Assembly (NCBI RefSeq): GCF_001575205.1
Contig: NZ_LSRE01000002.1
Location: 124,001-188,000, forward strand
DNA: 64,000 nt
From: Tsukamurella pseudospumae
Lineage (GTDB): Bacteria > Actinomycetota > Actinomycetes > Mycobacteriales > Mycobacteriaceae
Direction: 5' to 3'
The notes beneath the pieces were generated by a model. It worked only from the letters and a program-made list of their open reading frames with translations. It made no database searches and was not told where the DNA came from. The position numbers and the translations under genes are program-made. Positions 45,288 to 54,021 of this stretch are shown here, piece by piece. Each line of letters opens with the position of its first letter. The stretch's first letter is position 1.

Positions 45288-46751
45288 TTACCCGCGAGTA
45301 ACTCCCGCGTCGCCGATCTCGGTCAGCATCGAACGTAGCGCCCCGAGGTACAGCGTGACACTCCGGCGCGCTGTCTCGAAGCCCGGGAACCGCGCAGCCA
45401 CGTGAAGTCCGGACGGTGTGCGCAGCATCCAGAGGTAGACGTCCTCGATGGAGTAGTCGCGCGAGCGCAGGGCCGCGGCGCCGCCCGCGTCGTTGACATC
45501 GGAGCCGGGGGCGGAGCGGGTGTCCATGAAGGAGACGACGAACCGCGGCGGCGGCGCCTGCGAGTGATCGGGCAGGTCCGCGAGCGCCTCGGCGATGCGC
45601 AGGTAGGGCAGGGTGCTGCCCGCCTTGGACCGCTTCCATTCGCCCTGTGCGCGTTGCGCCAGCTCGCCGAAGGTGCGTGCGCCGGTGGTGTCCAGCCGGA
45701 ACGGCGCGATGCCGACGAACCAGCCGAGCGCGGCGATCCACTGCTCGGCGTCGCGGGTGTGCCGGGTGACGGCGCACCGGAACACCGGCCCGAATCCGAG
45801 GTCGGTGTTGATCTTGGCCATGCCCGCGAGAACACCGGTGACCAGCGATGCGCCGGACTCGGAGCACACGCGGGCGAAGTTGTTGGCCCGCTCGTCGTCG
45901 AGCAGGTGGAAGTTCAGCGCACCCTGAGGCAGCCGGGGTACGCCGTCGGGGTCGCGACTCAGCGCCGCGCGGGTCTCGTCCGCGAGGATCTTGGCGCTGA
46001 TCGGCAGCAGGGGCATGGGGAAGGGATCGGGCCGGAACCCGGTCTCACTGAGGTACTCGTTCCACATCCGCGACGCCGGGTGGCTCGCGTCGGCCCGGTC
46101 CGCGACCTGCCGGTCGGTGTCCGAGTAGTTCACGTAACTGCCGGTCGGCAGGAGGCGCGCGGCGTCCTCGCTGATCGCCTCGCGGTAGAGCTCGCGGAGC
46201 TCGTGGGGGCTCAGGATCAGGGAGTAGCCGTCCAGCAGTGAGTGGTCCGCCGCGAAGAACAGCGTGAACGAGTCGTCCCGCGACACCGTGGAGAACATGT
46301 ACGCGGGCCAGGTCAGCGGGGCCGTGGACCGGTCGAACTCACCCAGCAGCTGCTCGACGAGCGGTCCGGTGGACCGGTAGGTGCCGATCGTCCTGATCCG
46401 CAGGTCGACGGTGGCCGTCTGCGCGCTCCGGCGGAACGGCGCACCGTCGTCGTCGAGGAAGACGTGGGTGCGCAGGACCTCGTGCCGGTCGATCCACGCC
46501 CGCAGCGCGGTGCGCAGCCCGGGGATGGACAGGGGCTCCTCGAATTCGATGCCGACGCCGAGCCAGGACTCGCGGCCCCCGTCGATGTGCCGGCGCCGCA
46601 GGATCGCCTGCGCGCCGCGCAGATGCGCCTCGTGCACGTGCGAGGTGCCGCGCGGGTCATCGCGCCAGCGCGCCGCGGGACCCGTCGTCGGGGTCCAGTT
46701 GCGGAGTTCCCCCGGGCGCAGCGGGTACGCGTCCAGCTCGGTGAATTGCAT
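45288..46751 (-). CDS. PapA1/PapA3-like condensation-domain acyltransferase
   Basis: A 487-residue member of the polyketide-associated protein/condensation family. Its length and N-terminus (LRPGELRNWTP) resemble the trehalose acyltransferases PapA1/PapA2/PapA3 rather than PapA5. The catalytic motif reads ADHSLLDG, with His170, Asp174 and Gly175. ALGWFVGIAPFRL is in the DFGWY-like solvent-channel region. It probably transfers an acyl group from CoA or a synthase to a sugar hydroxyl. It lies 18 bp after sufE and 127 bp before accA3, so it is at the end of the island's series. Confidence 0.88.
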   Translation of the reverse strand: MQFTELDAYPLRPGELRNWTPTTGPAARWRDDPRGTSHVHEAHLRGAQAILRRRHIDGGRESWLGVGIEFEEPLSIPGLRTALRAWIDRHEVLRTHVFLDDDGAPFRRSAQTATVDLRIRTIGTYRSTGPLVEQLLGEFDRSTAPLTWPAYMFSTVSRDDSFTLFFAADHSLLDGYSLILSPHELRELYREAISEDAARLLPTGSYVNYSDTDRQVADRADASHPASRMWNEYLSETGFRPDPFPMPLLPISAKILADETRAALSRDPDGVPRLPQGALNFHLLDDERANNFARVCSESGASLVTGVLAGMAKINTDLGFGPVFRCAVTRHTRDAEQWIAALGWFVGIAPFRLDTTGARTFGELAQRAQGEWKRSKAGSTLPYLRIAEALADLPDHSQAPPPRFVVSFMDTRSAPGSDVNDAGGAAALRSRDYSIEDVYLWMLRTPSGLHVAARFPGFETARRSVTLYLGALRSMLTEIGDAGVTRG

Positions 46752-46769
46752 GGGGGACTTCCGGCAGGG

Positions 46770-47186
46770 CTAGGCGGCGAGGCGTCGTTTGATGCGCGCC
46801 AGCATCGCCGACATCCCGCGCAGGCGCAAGGGGCTGACCACGGAATCGAGGCCGAGCGCGTGGTGGAAGTCGTCGGGGACGGCGGCGATCGCCGCGGCGG
46901 ACTGGCCGTCGAGACCCTGCGCGAGGATCGACGCGAAGCCGCGCGTGGTCGGCGCCTCGGGCGGCGCGCTGAAATACAGCCGGACGGCCTCCCGGTCGGA
47001 GGCGTCGACGTCGAGGAACAGCGGCGACTGGCACTCCGGCACCGGCTCCATCGCCGCTGCCGTCAGGTGCTCGGGGAGCGCCGGCAGCTCGCGCGAGAAC
47101 TCGAGCAGCAGCTCGAGCCGGTCCTGCTCGCCGACGCCGGCGAAGTCGTCGACGATCTCCGCCAGGGGCTGCGGGAGACCGCTCAT
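46770..47186 (-). CDS. SufE-like cysteine desulfurase sulfur acceptor
   Basis: A 138-residue SufE-fold protein. [20 protein letters not shown] opens, then the sulfur-accepting Cys lies in [10 protein letters not shown] and the C-terminus has [17 protein letters not shown]. It shuttles persulfide sulfur from a desulfurase for Fe-S assembly. ATGA overlap with sseA shows tight coupling. This corresponds to Rv3284. Confidence 0.92.
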   Translation of the reverse strand: MSGLPQPLAEIVDDFAGVGEQDRLELLLEFSRELPALPEHLTAAAMEPVPECQSPLFLDVDASDREAVRLYFSAPPEAPTTRGFASILAQGLDGQSAAAIAAVPDDFHHALGLDSVVSPLRLRGMSAMLARIKRRLAA

Positions 47187-48082
47187 GATCCGGCGGTCGG
47201 GGCCGCGCCAGGCTCCTCGCCGCGGACGATGGGCGCCCGCACCGTGTTGCCCCACTCGGTCCAGGAACCGTCGTAGTTGCGGACGTCGTCGAACCCGAGG
47301 AGGTGCGTGAGCACGAACCACGTGTGGCTCGAGCGCTCACCGATCCGGCAGTACGCCGTGACGGGCGCCGTCGAATCCAGGCCGCCGTACACCTCGAGGA
47401 GGTCGGCGTGGGGCAGGAACCGGCCGTCCTGCCGGGCCGCCTTCGCCCACGGGATCGACACCGCGGTGGGAATGTGCCCGCCGCGCAGGGCGCCCTCCTC
47501 CGGGTAGTCGGGCATGTGGGTGCGCTCGCCGGTGTACTCCTGCGGGGAGCGCACGTCGACGAGGGCGCGGCGGCCGAGATCGGCGCAGACCTCGTCGGCG
47601 AAGGCGCGGATCACCGAGTCGTCGCGCTCCACGACGGGGTAGTCGCTGCGCGGGTACTCCGGCTGCTCCAGCGAGACGTCGCGCGCATCGCTGATCCACA
47701 GGTCCCGGCCACCGTCGAGCAGGCGGACGTCCGGATGGCCGAACAGCGTGAACACCCACAGCGCGTAAGCGGCCCACCAGTTCGACTTGTCGCCGTAGAT
47801 CACCACGGTGTCGTCGCGACTGATGCCCTTGCTGCGCATCAGTTCCGCGAACTGCTCGCCGGTGATGTAGTCGCGCGTCACCGGGTCGTTGAGGTGCAGA
47901 TGCCAGTCGACCTTCTGCGCCGTCGGGATGTGCCCGATGTCGTAGAGGAGCACGTCCTCGTCGGACTCGATCACCTTGAGGCCGGGGACCCCCAGGTGTC
48001 CGCTCAGCCAGTCCGCGGTGACGAGGCGCTCGGGGTGTGCGTAGTCCTGCAGTTCCGCGCTCGGATCGGTCTCGATAGCCAC
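47183..48082 (-). CDS. sseA: Thiosulfate sulfurtransferase (two-domain rhodanese)
   Basis: A 299-residue rhodanese with two homologous domains. The catalytic loop CRIGERSSH carries Cys245; the N-terminal domain has no Cys at the equivalent site. It transfers sulfane sulfur from thiosulfate or mercaptopyruvate to acceptors. I chose GTG 48082 because family N-termini start close to it. It starts 10 bp after the last island acyltransferase of the upstream group, so it is probably transcribed with the lipid genes here, whereas in M. tuberculosis it follows maf. Confidence 0.94.
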   Translation of the reverse strand: MAIETDPSAELQDYAHPERLVTADWLSGHLGVPGLKVIESDEDVLLYDIGHIPTAQKVDWHLHLNDPVTRDYITGEQFAELMRSKGISRDDTVVIYGDKSNWWAAYALWVFTLFGHPDVRLLDGGRDLWISDARDVSLEQPEYPRSDYPVVERDDSVIRAFADEVCADLGRRALVDVRSPQEYTGERTHMPDYPEEGALRGGHIPTAVSIPWAKAARQDGRFLPHADLLEVYGGLDSTAPVTAYCRIGERSSHTWFVLTHLLGFDDVRNYDGSWTEWGNTVRAPIVRGEEPGAAPTAGS

Positions 48083-48092
48083 GCCCGTCAGC

Positions 48093-49361
48093 CTAGCCCC
48101 CGTGCGCGACCGCCCGCGCGACGACGCCGCGCAGGTCGACGGCGGCGGCGAGGTTGGTCGCGGCGAACACGGTGGTCTCCTCGTCGGTGCCGGTCCACCC
48201 GACGTACAGGTGGGCGGGACGGTCCGCGGCGGTCCGGCCCGGCAGCGCGGACCACGCCAGCCGGAACCAGGTGCGGTCCGCGGCGCTGCCGTCGGGCGCG
48301 CGGACCGGCGCGGGCAGGGCGCCGACGCCGGCACAGGTGGTCACGGGACGCGCCGGGTCGGGCGGCGCGTCGACCAGCGCGGCCAGGGTGCGGCGGGGCA
48401 GGAGCGTGAGCAGCGGGCCGAACGCGTCGTAGCGCCCGGCGTCCGGGAGCGCGCCGAGCACTCCCTTGACGTCGGCGCGGAGGACGACGACGCCGCCGGC
48501 GCCGGCGGCGGGGTCGACGACGACCTCCGCGTCGACGATGGCGTTACCGCGCAGGTCGCCCTCCTCGCGCCGGTTCACGGACAGCCCGAGTACGGCCTGC
48601 CCGTCGGGACGGACCCAGCCGAGCTCGGCGGCGATCTCAGCGGCGGCCCGGAACAGGAGGGTGGACTCGGTGCCGCCGAGCGCGGCCGCGCGGGCGGCGA
48701 GGTCGGCGCGGTCGAGGTGCGCGACGGTCCAGCGGTCGGGTCCGACGGGGTGGTCGCGCGCGGGACCGTCGTGCTCGAGGCGCCCCCGGGCCAGCCGGGT
48801 CGCCGCCGCTGCGGCCCGCGCGGCGGCGGGCAGCTCGCGGGCCGCCAGGGCGGCGTCCCGTCGGGCGGCGGCGAGCGGGGCGGCGGCCGCACGCGGGTAG
48901 GGCAGGTCCCGGGCCGTGCCCAGCGCGGCCTCCGCGACCGCGGTCGCGGTGCCGACCCCGTCGGCGAGGACGTGCGAGACCACCAGCGTGACCGCGGAGC
49001 CGCCGTCCGTGAGCGGCAGCACCCCGAGGTGCCAGCCCGGCCCGGACCACGGATCGATCGGGGCCGCGGCGCGCTCGTCGAGCCAACCGTCGATCGCCTC
49101 CCGCGGGCGTGGAGCCGCCTCCACCGCGATCCGCGGGGCCGCGGCGGTGGCCACCCAGCGGTCGCGGCCGAAGGGCAGCGGCGAGTGGGCGATCCGCCGG
49201 CCCAGCAGACCCTCCGTGAGCGCGCTCCGGAATCGCTCCAGACCGGGCAGGTCGATCCCGCGGTCGTAGGTCCACACCACCTGGATGAGCGAATTGCGCC
49301 CCGTCGCGCGGGTGGCCGAGGCCGCGCCCTGGTCGACGAACGCGAGCAGGTCGGCCGTCAT
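48093..49361 (-). CDS. Condensation-fold (PapA5-like) acyltransferase A
   Basis: A 422-residue acyltransferase-like protein. The catalytic motif is VVSHVLADG, with His130, Asp134 and Gly135; the usual first His of HHxxxDG is Ser. The later [11 protein letters not shown] segment and [18 protein letters not shown] fit the WS/DGAT-PapA C-terminal half. Very Ala-rich around 160-215. It overlaps gene B by 4 bp. It is the most divergent of the four paralogues and could acylate a different position or product. Substrates unknown. Confidence 0.8.
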   Translation of the reverse strand: MTADLLAFVDQGAASATRATGRNSLIQVVWTYDRGIDLPGLERFRSALTEGLLGRRIAHSPLPFGRDRWVATAAAPRIAVEAAPRPREAIDGWLDERAAAPIDPWSGPGWHLGVLPLTDGGSAVTLVVSHVLADGVGTATAVAEAALGTARDLPYPRAAAAPLAAARRDAALAARELPAAARAAAAATRLARGRLEHDGPARDHPVGPDRWTVAHLDRADLAARAAALGGTESTLLFRAAAEIAAELGWVRPDGQAVLGLSVNRREEGDLRGNAIVDAEVVVDPAAGAGGVVVLRADVKGVLGALPDAGRYDAFGPLLTLLPRRTLAALVDAPPDPARPVTTCAGVGALPAPVRAPDGSAADRTWFRLAWSALPGRTAADRPAHLYVGWTGTDEETTVFAATNLAAAVDLRGVVARAVAHGG

Positions 49362-50605
49362 GCGGCGGCCCCGGCGCCGACCAGGCCGGCCGCGATCCGG
49401 TCCCGGATCCGCCGGACGACCCCTGGGGCGAGCGTGCCCGGGGCGTGCCGCAGCTCGATCGACAGCCGTCCGTCGAAGGTCAGCGCGTGGTGGTGCAGCC
49501 CGACGAGTGGGGCCAGTGCCTCGGGCGGCGCGCCGTGCACGAGGGCGCGGACTCGCTCGATGTCGACCTCCGAGCTGGTGTGGAAGTCCAGCGCGACGAC
49601 GCCGTCCGGGGTCGACGGTGCCGGAACCGCGCCGATGTTGCTCAGTCGCACGGGAGCCCCGCCCGTCACCGTCACCGGCGCGGAGCCCGCGAGGGCGGCC
49701 GCGACGGTGCCGTCCGCGAGGTCGGCGCGGAGCCGCTCGAGGACGGCGCGGCCGATCTCCTCGGGAGCCGTGTCACCCCGTACCGCGATGGGCACCGTCG
49801 ACGATCCCGCGAAGTTGGTGACCGCCGCTGCGGGGACCGCGGGCTCGGCGCGGGCCCGCAGGTCGACGGGGCTGAACACGGCCAGCGGGACCGCCTCGTC
49901 GGCGGGCCGGTCGAGCTCGGCGCGCTCCGCTGCGACGATGATCCCGGCGAGGAGGCCGTGGACGCTCAGGCCCGCCTCCTTCGCCCGGCGCCGCAGCGCA
50001 CCGGTCGCCGCGGCGTCGAGGCGGATCCGGTCGAAGGCGAAGTCCCCGGCGTCGACATCGGCGGGTGCGGGCACGGTCGCGGTGGGGAGCACCTCGATGA
50101 CGGACCCTGCCGGCGGCGCGCCCGCCGCGAGGCGATCCGCCAGGTCCGTCGGGGCTGCGGGCAGCCCGGCCGGGTCCGCGGGCTCGGCACCCGAGTACAG
50201 CTCCCACAGCCGCAGGTTCAGGTACAGCGCGTGCGCGCCGTCGGCGACGGCGTGGCTTACGCCCAGCGTGACCCGGTGCAGGTCGCCGTCCGAGACCAGC
50301 TGCACCGCGGCGATCTCCTGCGCGGCGTCGACTCCGAGGCGGACATCGCCGGGTGCGAAGGGGCGCAGCTCGACCTGGATCGGTGCGGCCGTCTCGTCCG
50401 GTGCCGCGTCCGGCGCGATCAGGTCGAAACCGAAGGCGTGCGCCGCGATCCGACCCGCGAGCACGGGGTGTTCGCGGCGGAGGGCGGCGTACGCGCGGGC
50501 GAGGCGGCCCGCGTCGATCGGTCCCCGGACGGTGAAGCTGCCGCTCGAGACGGTCCCGGTGAGGACGTAGGGGATCTCGAGCGGGGTCAATGGGCGGCTG
50601 GGCAT
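49358..50605 (-). CDS. Condensation-fold (PapA5-like) acyltransferase B
   Basis: A 415-residue PapA5-like protein: N-terminal LTPLEIPYVLTG, catalytic LGVSHAVADG (His118, Asp122, Gly123), then the family segments [21 protein letters not shown] and TFDGRLSIELRH. PapA5 in mycobacteria esterifies phthiocerol with mycocerosic acids. Here no such diol or PKS is in view, so acylation of a sugar lipid is more likely. Stop-start overlaps link it to A and, with one spare base, to the glycosyltransferase. Confidence 0.85.
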   Translation of the reverse strand: MPSRPLTPLEIPYVLTGTVSSGSFTVRGPIDAGRLARAYAALRREHPVLAGRIAAHAFGFDLIAPDAAPDETAAPIQVELRPFAPGDVRLGVDAAQEIAAVQLVSDGDLHRVTLGVSHAVADGAHALYLNLRLWELYSGAEPADPAGLPAAPTDLADRLAAGAPPAGSVIEVLPTATVPAPADVDAGDFAFDRIRLDAAATGALRRRAKEAGLSVHGLLAGIIVAAERAELDRPADEAVPLAVFSPVDLRARAEPAVPAAAVTNFAGSSTVPIAVRGDTAPEEIGRAVLERLRADLADGTVAAALAGSAPVTVTGGAPVRLSNIGAVPAPSTPDGVVALDFHTSSEVDIERVRALVHGAPPEALAPLVGLHHHALTFDGRLSIELRHAPGTLAPGVVRRIRDRIAAGLVGAGAAA

Positions 50606-50606
50606 C

Positions 50607-51989
50607 TCAGACCTCCAGTCCGGCGAGGGAGGCGACCGTGGCGGCGTCGAAGTCGACGGTGTCGGGCGCCGACAGCGCCGGCGCGCAGCGCACGTCCACC
50701 CCGTCGTCCTCGGCGATCGACTCGATGATCGTCGCGGCGCGCCGGGCGGGGATGTCGCCCAGGTCGATGAGCGACGAGATCCGCTGCGCCCGACGGCGGA
50801 CGGCGGGATCGAGCAGGACGTCGAAGGCGGCGTGCAGCCGCTCCGGGGTCACGCCGCGCATCGGCAGGCACGCGCCGACGCCGAGGTCGGCGACCCGGGC
50901 GCCCCAGAAGGGCTGATCGGCGAGCACCGGGCAGATCAGCGTGGGCAGACCCGCACGCAGCGACGCCGCGGTGGTGCCCGCGCCGCCGTGGTGGACGGCG
51001 GCCGCGCAGAGCGGCAGCACCTCGGCGTGGACCACCTCGTCGACGACGCGGACGTGATCGCCGAGGTCGGCGCCCACGAGGTCGCTCCAGCCCGCCACGA
51101 CGAGGCCCCGTCGACCGCGCTCGGCGCAGACCCGCGCGAAGGTCCGCGCCATCCCGTCGGGATCCGCGATCCGCATGCTGCCGAAGCCCCAGTAGATCGG
51201 GGCGGCGCCGTCGCGCAACCACTGCATCAGATCGGCGTCCGTGCGCTTGCGTTCACCCTGGCGCAGCCACGCGTCGGCGGGGACCTCCGGGAAGCCCAGC
51301 ATCGGCCGGGTGCGGCTGAACTCGGGCACCAGGGCAGGGGTCAGGGCGGCGTCGTAGAGCTGCAGGTCGACGATCTCGTGCGCGTCGCGGTTCTTCGCGC
51401 GCCGCGAGCGGTAGGGGGCCTCGCCCACCGACATCCGGTGGTAGTTCACCGCCGCCCGCACGTGGGTCCACGTGAAGGAGTCGCCGAGCGTCCACGTCGC
51501 GCGTTTGACCATGCGCGGCGAGCGCGACAGCACGTCACTGGTCAGACCGGCCGGGGTGTACTGCGTCATGGGGTAGACGCTGTTGACGGTGCCCGGGAAG
51601 AACCGGTAACTGATGATGCTCGCGCCGCTGCGCCGGGTGATCGGGAGCGCGAAATCGACGGCGTCCGAATGGGTCAGGACCACATCGGCGTCCAGGCACA
51701 CGGCCTCCGTCTCCCGGGAGATGGTGGCGATGTTGCGCACCAACCACCGGCCGTAGGCCCGCATCCGCTCGACGGGGCGGTGGATCACCTCGCGGTAGTC
51801 GTCGTCGTAGTCGGGCACGATGTCGTTGAGCCGGTGGGCGTCCAGACCCGCCGACCGGATCAGCGCGACCAGCGGGTCGCCCATGGCGGCGATCGTCACG
51901 TCGTGCCCGCGGGCACGGAGCGCGAGACCGATCGCGATCGTCGGTTGGACGTCGCCACGGCTGCCCATGGCGAGGATGCAGACCTTCAT
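50607..51989 (-). CDS. GT1-family glycosyltransferase (UGT/GtfB fold)
   Basis: A 460-residue GT-B glycosyltransferase. The N-terminus KVCILAMGSRGDVQPTIAI is the sterol-glucosyltransferase/GtfB-like start. The donor-binding C-terminal part has APIYWGFGSM and HHGGAGTTAASLRAGLPTLI, then PVLADQPFWGARV, matching the PSPG-like motif of UDP/TDP-sugar enzymes. Relatives in mycobacteria glycosylate glycopeptidolipids and other lipids. It has an ATGA overlap with the membrane protein and sits in the middle of four acyltransferases, so its product is their likely acceptor. Confidence 0.92.
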   Translation of the reverse strand: MKVCILAMGSRGDVQPTIAIGLALRARGHDVTIAAMGDPLVALIRSAGLDAHRLNDIVPDYDDDYREVIHRPVERMRAYGRWLVRNIATISRETEAVCLDADVVLTHSDAVDFALPITRRSGASIISYRFFPGTVNSVYPMTQYTPAGLTSDVLSRSPRMVKRATWTLGDSFTWTHVRAAVNYHRMSVGEAPYRSRRAKNRDAHEIVDLQLYDAALTPALVPEFSRTRPMLGFPEVPADAWLRQGERKRTDADLMQWLRDGAAPIYWGFGSMRIADPDGMARTFARVCAERGRRGLVVAGWSDLVGADLGDHVRVVDEVVHAEVLPLCAAAVHHGGAGTTAASLRAGLPTLICPVLADQPFWGARVADLGVGACLPMRGVTPERLHAAFDVLLDPAVRRRAQRISSLIDLGDIPARRAATIIESIAEDDGVDVRCAPALSAPDTVDFDAATVASLAGLEV

Positions 51990-52693
51990 GTCGGAGAAGT
52001 CCTTTCGGCGGTCGGGCGGAGCTCGGTTCGGGGGACGACGGCGTCGTCGTCGACGGCGGCCAGCGATGCGCGCACCGGGCGCAGGAGCAGCAGCGTCAGC
52101 GGCAGGACCGGCACGGCGACCAGCAGCGGGATCAGCTGACACGCGACCACCGCGTAGTCGATCGGCATGCTCAGGGCGGCGGTGATCGACGCCGCGGTGC
52201 TGAGGACGACCGCGACCAGCCACAGCGGATCGACGGCACCGATGGCTCGGACGCATCGGCGTTCGGTCCGGACGCGGCGGTTCCACCGCTGGGCCCGTGC
52301 GGCGTCCCCGCGCACGGCCAGTCGCATCATCAGCGTCGCGACCGCCGGCCGTCGCAGTACGAGGCCCGCGCAGATCGCGGCGGCCATGAGCCCGCCGATC
52401 CCCGTCTCCACGAGGAGGATCACCCGGGGACTGCCCGAGATCGCGGCGGCCGTGATGGACGAGGCGAGGAGCACGAGGGTGAACAGCTCCAGCGGATCGG
52501 CCGCGCGCCGCACCGACGAGCGGACCAGGATCCGGACCGCCACGAGCGTCGTGCCGGTGACGAGGGCGATCAGTTGCCCCACGCCGAACAGGTAGCGCAA
52601 CGCCAGGTACACGCCCACCTGCAGGCCGACGTCGACGAGCAGCGCCACCGGCGGGGCCGGTGGCGACTCGGTGTCGGCGAGGGGGACGGTCAT
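51986..52693 (-). CDS. VC0807-like integral membrane protein
   Basis: A 235-residue protein with about six hydrophobic segments. The pattern DVGLQVGVYLALRYLFGVG, then SGSPRVILLVETGIGGLMAA, resembles the VC0807/intracellular-septation-A-like family. Overlaps by 4 bp with acyltransferase C upstream and the glycosyltransferase downstream, so it is translationally welded into the lipid operon. Candidate roles are moving the lipid or anchoring the enzymes; neither is shown. Confidence 0.8.
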   Translation of the reverse strand: MTVPLADTESPPAPPVALLVDVGLQVGVYLALRYLFGVGQLIALVTGTTLVAVRILVRSSVRRAADPLELFTLVLLASSITAAAISGSPRVILLVETGIGGLMAAAICAGLVLRRPAVATLMMRLAVRGDAARAQRWNRRVRTERRCVRAIGAVDPLWLVAVVLSTAASITAALSMPIDYAVVACQLIPLLVAVPVLPLTLLLLRPVRASLAAVDDDAVVPRTELRPTAERTSPT

Positions 52694-53976
52694 GCGGCGG
52701 TGCCGATCTCGAGCAGCGCGTGCGCACCGTCCGCGATCCGTTCGAGGAGACGGAGACGGACGGCACCGTCGAGCGTGCCGGGCAGCGCGCGCGACTCGAT
52801 CGACAGCCGGCCGCCGAAGGTCGAGACCAGGTACGAGGTGCCGATCGGCACGGCGGGAGCACTCTCGCCGACGTGGCCGGCGGCGTACTCGCGGATGCCG
52901 GCGGCGCTCCGGACGATCTGCGCGTGGAAGTCGCGGACCTCGAGCCCGGCGGGCGTGAGGGGATCGGGCACCGCGCCGAGGTTGCTGATGAGAACGGGCG
53001 GGCCGTGGCGACGGGTCCGCGGGTCGGGCATCGGGCTCACGGCGGTCCGCAGGACGGTGCCGTCGCGCACGTCCGCACGGATCCGGTCCGACACGGTCCG
53101 GGCGATGTCCGCGGTGGGGGCGTCGGTGACCGCCACGTACGAGAAGCCGCACAGCGCGGTCACCGACCGCAGCGGGATGGGCGGATCGACGCGGCTGCGG
53201 AAGTCGACCGGGGTGAGCAACGCCACCGCCGCGTCCTCCGCGCATTCGGCGAGCTCGGCGCGGGCGATGATGCCGCTGACCAGCGCGTGCGTGGAGACGC
53301 CGTGGGCGCGGGCGGCGGTGTCGAGCGCGGCGGTCTCGGCAGTGCCGAAGCGGATCCGCAGCACGTCGTCGACGTCGGAGCCCGGCTCGTCCGGGAAGTC
53401 CTTCGGCACCGCACCGTGCCAGACGGTGCCCGCGAGCCGCTCCTCGTAGTCCACCTCCCCGGGCAGGTGCCCGCGCTCGGCCATCACCCGGTGCGGCTCG
53501 GCGGGGAAGTCCCCGGCGCGCCGCACGATCGGCGTCGCGCCGCTCGCCAGCGCGGTGTACAGCGCGAATAGCCGGGCGGCGATCGCGACGATGCCGGAGC
53601 CGTCGGTCGCGGCGTGGCTGGCCCAGAGGGTCAGCCGGTAGTCGTCCCCGATCCCGGTCAGCGTCAGCGCCGCCAGTTGGTCGGCGCCGACGAACCAGGG
53701 CGGTGTCTGGGCGTAGCCGGTCCAGGGCGCCGCGCTGTCGCGGAAACCGATGGCCGCGGCCACCGTCGGGTCGCCCGGGGCGAAGTGCGGGCGGCCCTTG
53801 ACGTCCACGATCCGTGCCGCCAGCACGGGGTACTCCTCTAGCAGCGCCGCGAACGCCGACCGCAGCGCCGTGACGTCGACGACGCCCCGCAGCGCGTACG
53901 ACGTGCCGATCACCTCGCGCGAGGCGGGCCGGACGAAGGACGCCTCGGAGAAGGTGAGTGCGCGGTGGGTCTGCAT
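52690..53976 (-). CDS. Condensation-fold (PapA5-like) acyltransferase C
   Basis: A 428-residue PapA5-like protein: RALTFSEASFVRPAS start, catalytic WASHAATDG (His121, Asp125, Gly126), TPVDFRSRVDPPIP, LISNLGAVPDPL and FGGRLSIESRALPG. Like B and D, it has Ser before the catalytic His. The four paralogues share layout but only modest identity, so they are probably specialised for distinct acyl groups or positions. 45 bp separate it from D. Confidence 0.85.
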   Translation of the reverse strand: MQTHRALTFSEASFVRPASREVIGTSYALRGVVDVTALRSAFAALLEEYPVLAARIVDVKGRPHFAPGDPTVAAAIGFRDSAAPWTGYAQTPPWFVGADQLAALTLTGIGDDYRLTLWASHAATDGSGIVAIAARLFALYTALASGATPIVRRAGDFPAEPHRVMAERGHLPGEVDYEERLAGTVWHGAVPKDFPDEPGSDVDDVLRIRFGTAETAALDTAARAHGVSTHALVSGIIARAELAECAEDAAVALLTPVDFRSRVDPPIPLRSVTALCGFSYVAVTDAPTADIARTVSDRIRADVRDGTVLRTAVSPMPDPRTRRHGPPVLISNLGAVPDPLTPAGLEVRDFHAQIVRSAAGIREYAAGHVGESAPAVPIGTSYLVSTFGGRLSIESRALPGTLDGAVRLRLLERIADGAHALLEIGTAA

Positions 53977-54021
53977 GAGCGGCTCCTGTTCTGAACGGTG
54001 AGGCGGCGTACGTGCGACGGG

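Noticed and set aside
43304-45301. 665-codon plus-strand frame opposite accA3
   Set aside because: Antisense shadow of the biotin carboxylase gene; no recognisable domain.
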